From contig CAUFMB010000066.1 of the NCBI GenBank assembly GCA_959026535.1, positions 1-9,254 on the forward strand: 9,254 nucleotides of DNA, written 5' to 3'. The notes under the pieces are model-generated. The model was not told the DNA's origin and made no database searches. It worked only from the letters and a program-made list of their open reading frames with translations. The position numbers were made by a program, and so were the translations under genes. Within the stretch, counting starts at the first letter, position 1. Every line of letters begins with the position of its first letter. The DNA is from an uncultured Collinsella sp. (GTDB lineage: Bacteria > Actinomycetota > Coriobacteriia > Coriobacteriales > Coriobacteriaceae). Positions 6,015-9,254 of this stretch are shown piece by piece.

Positions 6015-6046
6015 AAAAAACGCGGCGCTCCGACAAGAGCGCCGCG
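6015..6046 (-). terminator. Intrinsic terminator between nadE and the aminotransferase
   Basis: CGCGGCGCTC (6021-6030) and GAGCGCCGCG (6037-6046) form a perfect 10-bp GC-rich stem around the 6-nt loop CGACAA. On the minus strand six T residues follow (6020-6015). It lies about 70 bp past the nadE stop codon, as expected for the nadE terminator. The T-run also ends only about 18 nt before the aminotransferase ATG (5996), leaving no room for a normal promoter in between. The aminotransferase transcript must therefore start upstream and cross it, or be almost leaderless. Confidence 0.88.
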
Positions 6047-6063
6047 CGATACGGGCCATCAGA

Positions 6064-6086
6064 TTGCAAAAGTGTAACGCTTGCAA
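6064..6086. promoter_or_regulatory. Paired TTGCAA palindromes, operator-like
   Basis: TTGCAA occurs at 6064-6069 and again at 6081-6086, 17 bp apart, giving an imperfect 23-bp dyad between the nadE stop codon and the terminator. TTGCAA is its own reverse complement, so each half is also a small palindrome. It lies where a regulator of the downstream aminotransferase could bind. No known regulator is assigned. Confidence 0.3.
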
Positions 6087-6114
6087 CCCCCGTATTGGTT
6101 CAATTTAGCCAACC

Positions 6115-8094
6115 TTAGTCAACTGGATTGAGCGCGTCGATCTGCGCAAGCCACAGACGCGAGCTGGCGTCACTCGGCATACGCCAATCGCCGCGCGGAC
6201 TGAGCGTCACCGAGCCCACCTTGGGACCATCGGGCAGGCAGCTGCGCTTAAACTGCTGGGCAAAGAAGCGACGGTAGAACGTACGTAGCCACGTGTGGAC
6301 GGTCTTGGCGTCGTAGACGCCCTCGAAGCTCTTGAGCGCCATGCGGTAGATCTTGCCCGGCTCAAAGCCAAAACGCAGCAGGTAGTAGAGGAAGTAGTCG
6401 TGCAGCTCGTACGGGCCCACCAAATCCTCGGTCTTCTGCGCAATCTCGCCGTCGCCCGTGGGCGGCAGAAGCTCGGGAGATACCGGCGTATCGAGGATGT
6501 CGAGCAAGACCTCGGCAATACGCCCGCCAAAGACATCGGCGGCATAGCGCACCAGATGACGCACGAGCGTCTTGGGCACGCTCGCGTTGACGGCGTACAT
6601 GCTCATGTGGTCGCCGTTATAGGTAGCCCAGCCGAGCGCCAGCTCCGACAGGTCGCCCGTGCCGATGACAAAACCGCCAGCCTGGTTGGCCAAGTCCATC
6701 AAAATCTGCGTGCGCTCGCGGGCTTGGCTGTTCTCGTAGGTCACGTCCTGAACTGCCGGGTCGTGCTCAATGTCCTTGAAGTGCTGCTCCACAGCCGCGT
6801 GGATCGAAACCTCGCGGAAGCTCACACCCAGGTCGCGGGCAAGCGACTCGGCATTGGACTTGGTGCGATGCGTCGTGCCAAAGCCAGGCATGGACACGGC
6901 TGTGATACCGGTGCGCGGCAGCCCCAGCGCATCGAAGGCACGCACGGTCACAAGCAGTGCCAGCGTGGAGTCCAAGCCACCCGAAAGGCCGATGACCGCA
7001 GCCTTGGTACCTGTGTGGGCAAGGCGGGTCTTGAGGCCCGCAGTCTGCAGATCGAGGATCGTCTCGCAACGCTCGGCCAGGTCGCCATGGTCAGCCGGCA
7101 CAAAGGGCGCGCGGGGGAAGACACGGTCAATGTCGAGTGCATCGCGCAGGACAGGCTCGTCTAACAGCACGCCCTCAAACGAAAATTCAACGGTTGTGGC
7201 CTCCGGCGCATCGTCCGCGCGCGTCCACGTCGTCGAGCGGCGGCGCTCGGCAACCAGACGGTCGAGGTCAACATCGGCGACGGTCATATCGCAGGAAAGC
7301 AGTTTGGTGGCGGCGAGCTTAGAGCCGTTTTCGTAGACGAGGTTCTCGCCCGCAAAGACCATGTCGGTCGTGGACTCGCCCTCACTCGCGTCCGCGTAGG
7401 CATAGGCACAGTACAGGCGCGCACTCTGATTGGAGATGAGGCTGCGGCGATAGTCTGCCTTGCCGATAATCTCGTCCGAGGCCGACGGGTTGAGGATCAC
7501 CGTCGCACCGGCAAGCGCCATCTCGGTCGAAGGGGGCGCCGGCACCCACAGGTCCTCGCAGACCTCAACGCCCAGCACCATATCCTCGGCACCCTCGTCA
7601 CAGCAGCGGTAGACAAGCTCCGAACCCAGCGGAACCGGACCCTGACCGGCAAACTCGACCCACACGGGATCTGCGGGCGCCGGAGCAAACCAGCGGCGCT
7701 CGTAGAACTCGCCATAGTTGGGCAGATACTTCTTGGCCGTGAGGCCCAAAAGCTCGCCCGCGCAGCACACGGCGGCGCAGTTGTAGATATTCTCGGCAAC
7801 TGCAACGGGAAGACCGATGGTAAAGACAATCGGCAGCTCACGAGTCTCATCGAGGATATGCACCAGAGCAGTCTCGCAGGCATGCAGCAGCGTGCGATTA
7901 TGGAACAGGTCGGCCGCGGTATAGCCGCACAAGTTAAGCTCGGGCAGCACCAGCGCGCGAACGCCGCGCTCGGCAGCCTCGCGAACAGCCGCCAGCACAA
8001 CCTCGGCATTGCCCTCGACATCGGCCACGCGAATCTGCGGCGACGCCGCCGCCACACGCAAAAAGCCATCAGACTGAGAAAGGTGAAGATTCAT
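6115..8094 (-). CDS. nadE: Glutamine-dependent NAD+ synthetase
   Basis: This 659-residue protein makes NAD+ from nicotinic acid adenine dinucleotide, ATP and glutamine (EC 6.3.5.1), the last step of NAD synthesis. The N-terminal carbon-nitrogen hydrolase (glutaminase) domain has the full triad: Glu52 in LVLPELNLCGY, Lys121 in KKYLPNYGEFYERR, and nucleophile Cys179 in VEVCEDLWVP. The C-terminal synthetase domain has the ATP pyrophosphatase loop IGLSGGLDSTLAL (368-380, SGGLDS 371-376), then GTGDLSELALGW, YNVNASVPKTL-like YAVNASVPKTLVRHL, and the closing FKRSCLPDGPKVG and SPRGDWRMPSD. It follows the mycobacterial enzyme block by block and has nearly its length (about 679 aa), so it is not the short ammonia-dependent form. 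The ATG at 8094 has GGGAG 7 nt upstream. It is divergent from the membrane-protein gene and followed by a strong terminator. Confidence 0.96.
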   Translation of the reverse strand: MNLHLSQSDGFLRVAAASPQIRVADVEGNAEVVLAAVREAAERGVRALVLPELNLCGYTAADLFHNRTLLHACETALVHILDETRELPIVFTIGLPVAVAENIYNCAAVCCAGELLGLTAKKYLPNYGEFYERRWFAPAPADPVWVEFAGQGPVPLGSELVYRCCDEGAEDMVLGVEVCEDLWVPAPPSTEMALAGATVILNPSASDEIIGKADYRRSLISNQSARLYCAYAYADASEGESTTDMVFAGENLVYENGSKLAATKLLSCDMTVADVDLDRLVAERRRSTTWTRADDAPEATTVEFSFEGVLLDEPVLRDALDIDRVFPRAPFVPADHGDLAERCETILDLQTAGLKTRLAHTGTKAAVIGLSGGLDSTLALLVTVRAFDALGLPRTGITAVSMPGFGTTHRTKSNAESLARDLGVSFREVSIHAAVEQHFKDIEHDPAVQDVTYENSQARERTQILMDLANQAGGFVIGTGDLSELALGWATYNGDHMSMYAVNASVPKTLVRHLVRYAADVFGGRIAEVLLDILDTPVSPELLPPTGDGEIAQKTEDLVGPYELHDYFLYYLLRFGFEPGKIYRMALKSFEGVYDAKTVHTWLRTFYRRFFAQQFKRSCLPDGPKVGSVTLSPRGDWRMPSDASSRLWLAQIDALNPVD

Positions 8095-8142
8095 AAGAAT
8101 GCTCCCGTGCGTAGACGCTATTCAACACAATTAGCAAGCCCT

Positions 8143-8148
8143 ATTGTA
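8143..8148 (-). promoter_or_regulatory. Candidate -10 box for nadE
   Basis: The minus strand reads TACAAT, 5 of 6 to consensus, giving a leader of about 40 nt before the nadE ATG at 8094. The -35 at normal spacing is weak (GCGGTT). A 13-bp palindrome lies about 28 bp upstream. Confidence 0.3.
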
Positions 8149-8175
8149 GTTCAACCACCGGGCGCAACCGCATCC

Positions 8176-8188
8176 CACCAACTTGGTG
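8176..8188. promoter_or_regulatory. 13-bp palindrome in the divergent nadE/membrane-protein gap
   Basis: CACCAA-C-TTGGTG is a perfect dyad with one central base, about 80 bp upstream of nadE and 110 bp upstream of the plus-strand gene. Its place between divergent genes suggests a regulator site, but no known operator is recognised. It could also occur by chance. Confidence 0.3.
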
Positions 8189-8297
8189 AGCTATTGATGA
8201 GTTGATGGTATCTGTTAAATGTCACGTACGATTCACATCTGGTGGGTACCCTGATGGCTACACGAAACGAAGCAGATTTACACCGGGAGGACCCCGT

Positions 8298-9242
8298 ATG
8301 ACAACCAAGTACACCGACGCGCCGCGCACGCGCGTCATGACGCCGGCATCGCTCAACAACGGCGTGCACGAGAACCATTCCATCGGACAGACCATGGCCA
8401 TCGCGCCCAAAAAGGGCCTGTTTGACGACATTTCCATTCCCCAGATCATCGCCGGCGCCGCAGCTGCCGCCACGAGCGTCGCGCTTGCCTCCAAGATCGG
8501 TATCGCCGGATCGGTGATCGGCGCCGCCGTGAGCTCGGTCATCACCGTTGTGTCCTCGCAGGTCTACCGCCACTTTATCTCTGCCAGCGCCGAAGCCATC
8601 AAAGGTACGCACACCGCCGTCGACTACCCCGCCGGCGCCTACGAGCCCGTTGAGTTTAATGCCGAGGAGCACCTGGGGGGCGCCGCGACTACGCAGGAGA
8701 TGCGCCAGAGTGCGGGACGCGCGACCACGGCCCGCGTCGCCCCTAACAGCCTGCGCGCCAAGGCGGCGGCAGAGCGCAGCCAGACGCAAAAGAAGGTCAT
8801 CATCTTCTCGATCGCCATCGCCATCGTCGCGGTCATCGCCTGCACCGGTGCCATCCTTATCACCACCGCCGGTGAGGGTCTGGACGAGCGTCCCGAGCCA
8901 ATCCTTTCGTCGCGCACGACCGAGCACGACGCGGATAACACCGGTCAATCACAAAACCAGCAGGACGACTCGCAGAGCAACTCCTCATCCACCGACTCGT
9001 CATCGAACTCCCCCGATCAATCGCAGGGCGTCGATTCCTCTGCGAACAATAGCGGCACGCAATCCGGCACGACCGACTCAAGCCAAACGACTGACGGCTC
9101 TCAACCGAGCACGGGCGACCAGACGAGCGGCAATACATCGGGCACGGAATCTACCGACAACAGCAACACCAACAGCTCGAGCGGAACCGCGTCCGGCACA
9201 GCATCTGACAGCTCGAGCCAAGGAACGGCATCGGGCAACTAA
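8298..9242 (+). CDS. Membrane protein with long low-complexity extracellular tail, unknown function
   Basis: This 314-residue protein is not one I can name. Residues 1-46 are polar. Residues 47-90 are a long hydrophobic, small-residue-rich stretch (IPQIIAGAAAAATS, KIGIAGSVIGAAVSSVITVVSS) that could be a two-helix hairpin. Residues 91-166 are a soluble segment ending in QKK. Residues 167-190 are a clear transmembrane helix (VIIFSIAIAIVAVIACTGAILI). Residues 195-314 are an acidic Ser/Thr/Asn/Gln/Gly-rich tail with almost no hydrophobic or basic residues. Lys-Lys before and acidic residues after the last helix place the tail outside the cell. There is no LPxTG sorting signal and no N-terminal signal peptide. 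The start at 8298 follows GGGAGGA at 7-nt spacing; the upstream in-frame TTG/ATG (8202/8205) would add 32 residues without a ribosome binding site. A cell-surface or envelope role is inference only. Confidence 0.8.
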   Translation: MTTKYTDAPRTRVMTPASLNNGVHENHSIGQTMAIAPKKGLFDDISIPQIIAGAAAAATSVALASKIGIAGSVIGAAVSSVITVVSSQVYRHFISASAEAIKGTHTAVDYPAGAYEPVEFNAEEHLGGAATTQEMRQSAGRATTARVAPNSLRAKAAAERSQTQKKVIIFSIAIAIVAVIACTGAILITTAGEGLDERPEPILSSRTTEHDADNTGQSQNQQDDSQSNSSSTDSSSNSPDQSQGVDSSANNSGTQSGTTDSSQTTDGSQPSTGDQTSGNTSGTESTDNSNTNSSSGTASGTASDSSSQGTASGN

Positions 9243-9254
9243 GCACGTTTGCCT

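Noticed and set aside
4812..6077. Plus-strand open frame of about 420 codons opposite the aminotransferase
   Set aside because: The minus strand encodes an aminotransferase with all catalytic motifs; the plus frame has none and no plausible start signal.
5997..6086. 30-residue N-terminal extension of the aminotransferase
   Set aside because: It runs through the intrinsic terminator hairpin, and the ATG at 5996 has a good ribosome binding site and family-like N-terminus. For the same reason I do not call a separate leader peptide here: the frame has no stop.
8202..8297. 32-residue upstream extension of the membrane protein from a TTG/ATG pair
   Set aside because: It has no ribosome binding site, while GGGAGGA stands right before the ATG at 8298.
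8095..8297. NAD-sensing riboswitch or known NAD-repressor site before nadE
   Set aside because: The leader appears to be only about 40 nt and shows no conserved riboswitch-like structure or recognisable operator beyond a single short palindrome.

Overview
The window is high-GC, densely coded DNA from a bacterial chromosome. The gene set (acetylase-pathway lysine biosynthesis, L-lactate dehydrogenase, mycobacterial-type glutamine-dependent NAD+ synthetase) and the protein flavour suggest an anaerobic, fermentative actinobacterium of the Coriobacteriia, most likely Collinsella-like. This placement rests on recognition, not on a search. No phage, transposase, CRISPR, tRNA or rRNA is visible.

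Layout. Positions 1-1023 (+) hold the end of dapB and a complete dapH, two steps of meso-diaminopimelate/lysine synthesis. A 250-bp convergent gap (1024-1276) follows. It is packed with hairpins: a perfect 12-bp hairpin, a 98-bp nested palindrome with a UUCG-type loop on the minus strand, and a bidirectional intrinsic terminator. The next five genes are all on the minus strand. In order of increasing coordinate they are an NdpA/YejK-type nucleoid-associated protein (1277-2290), an Mbeg1/DUF2974-type alpha/beta-hydrolase-like protein (2393-3553), L-lactate dehydrogenase (3681-4631), a class I/II PLP aminotransferase (4833-5996) and NadE (6115-8094). A divergent gap of about 200 bp separates nadE from a plus-strand membrane protein with a long Ser/Thr/Asn/Gln/Gly-rich tail (8298-9242).

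Working together. dapB and dapH are probably co-transcribed (39-bp gap) and define the N-acetyl branch of lysine synthesis. The aminotransferase resembles DapL-like enzymes and might serve the same pathway, but it lies in a separate transcription unit. Ldh regenerates NAD+ during fermentation and NadE makes NAD+, so the minus-strand block leans toward redox-cofactor metabolism. The minus-strand genes do not look like one tight operon: gaps of 100-200 bp hold terminators, candidate promoters and repeats.

The least explained parts are non-coding. Two related palindromes, each with a 17-nt loop, sit in the same orientation on either side of the Mbeg1-like gene. The nested palindrome lies behind dapH. 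A complete intrinsic terminator sits only about 20 nt ahead of the aminotransferase start codon. I found no clear-cut new multi-gene system here.
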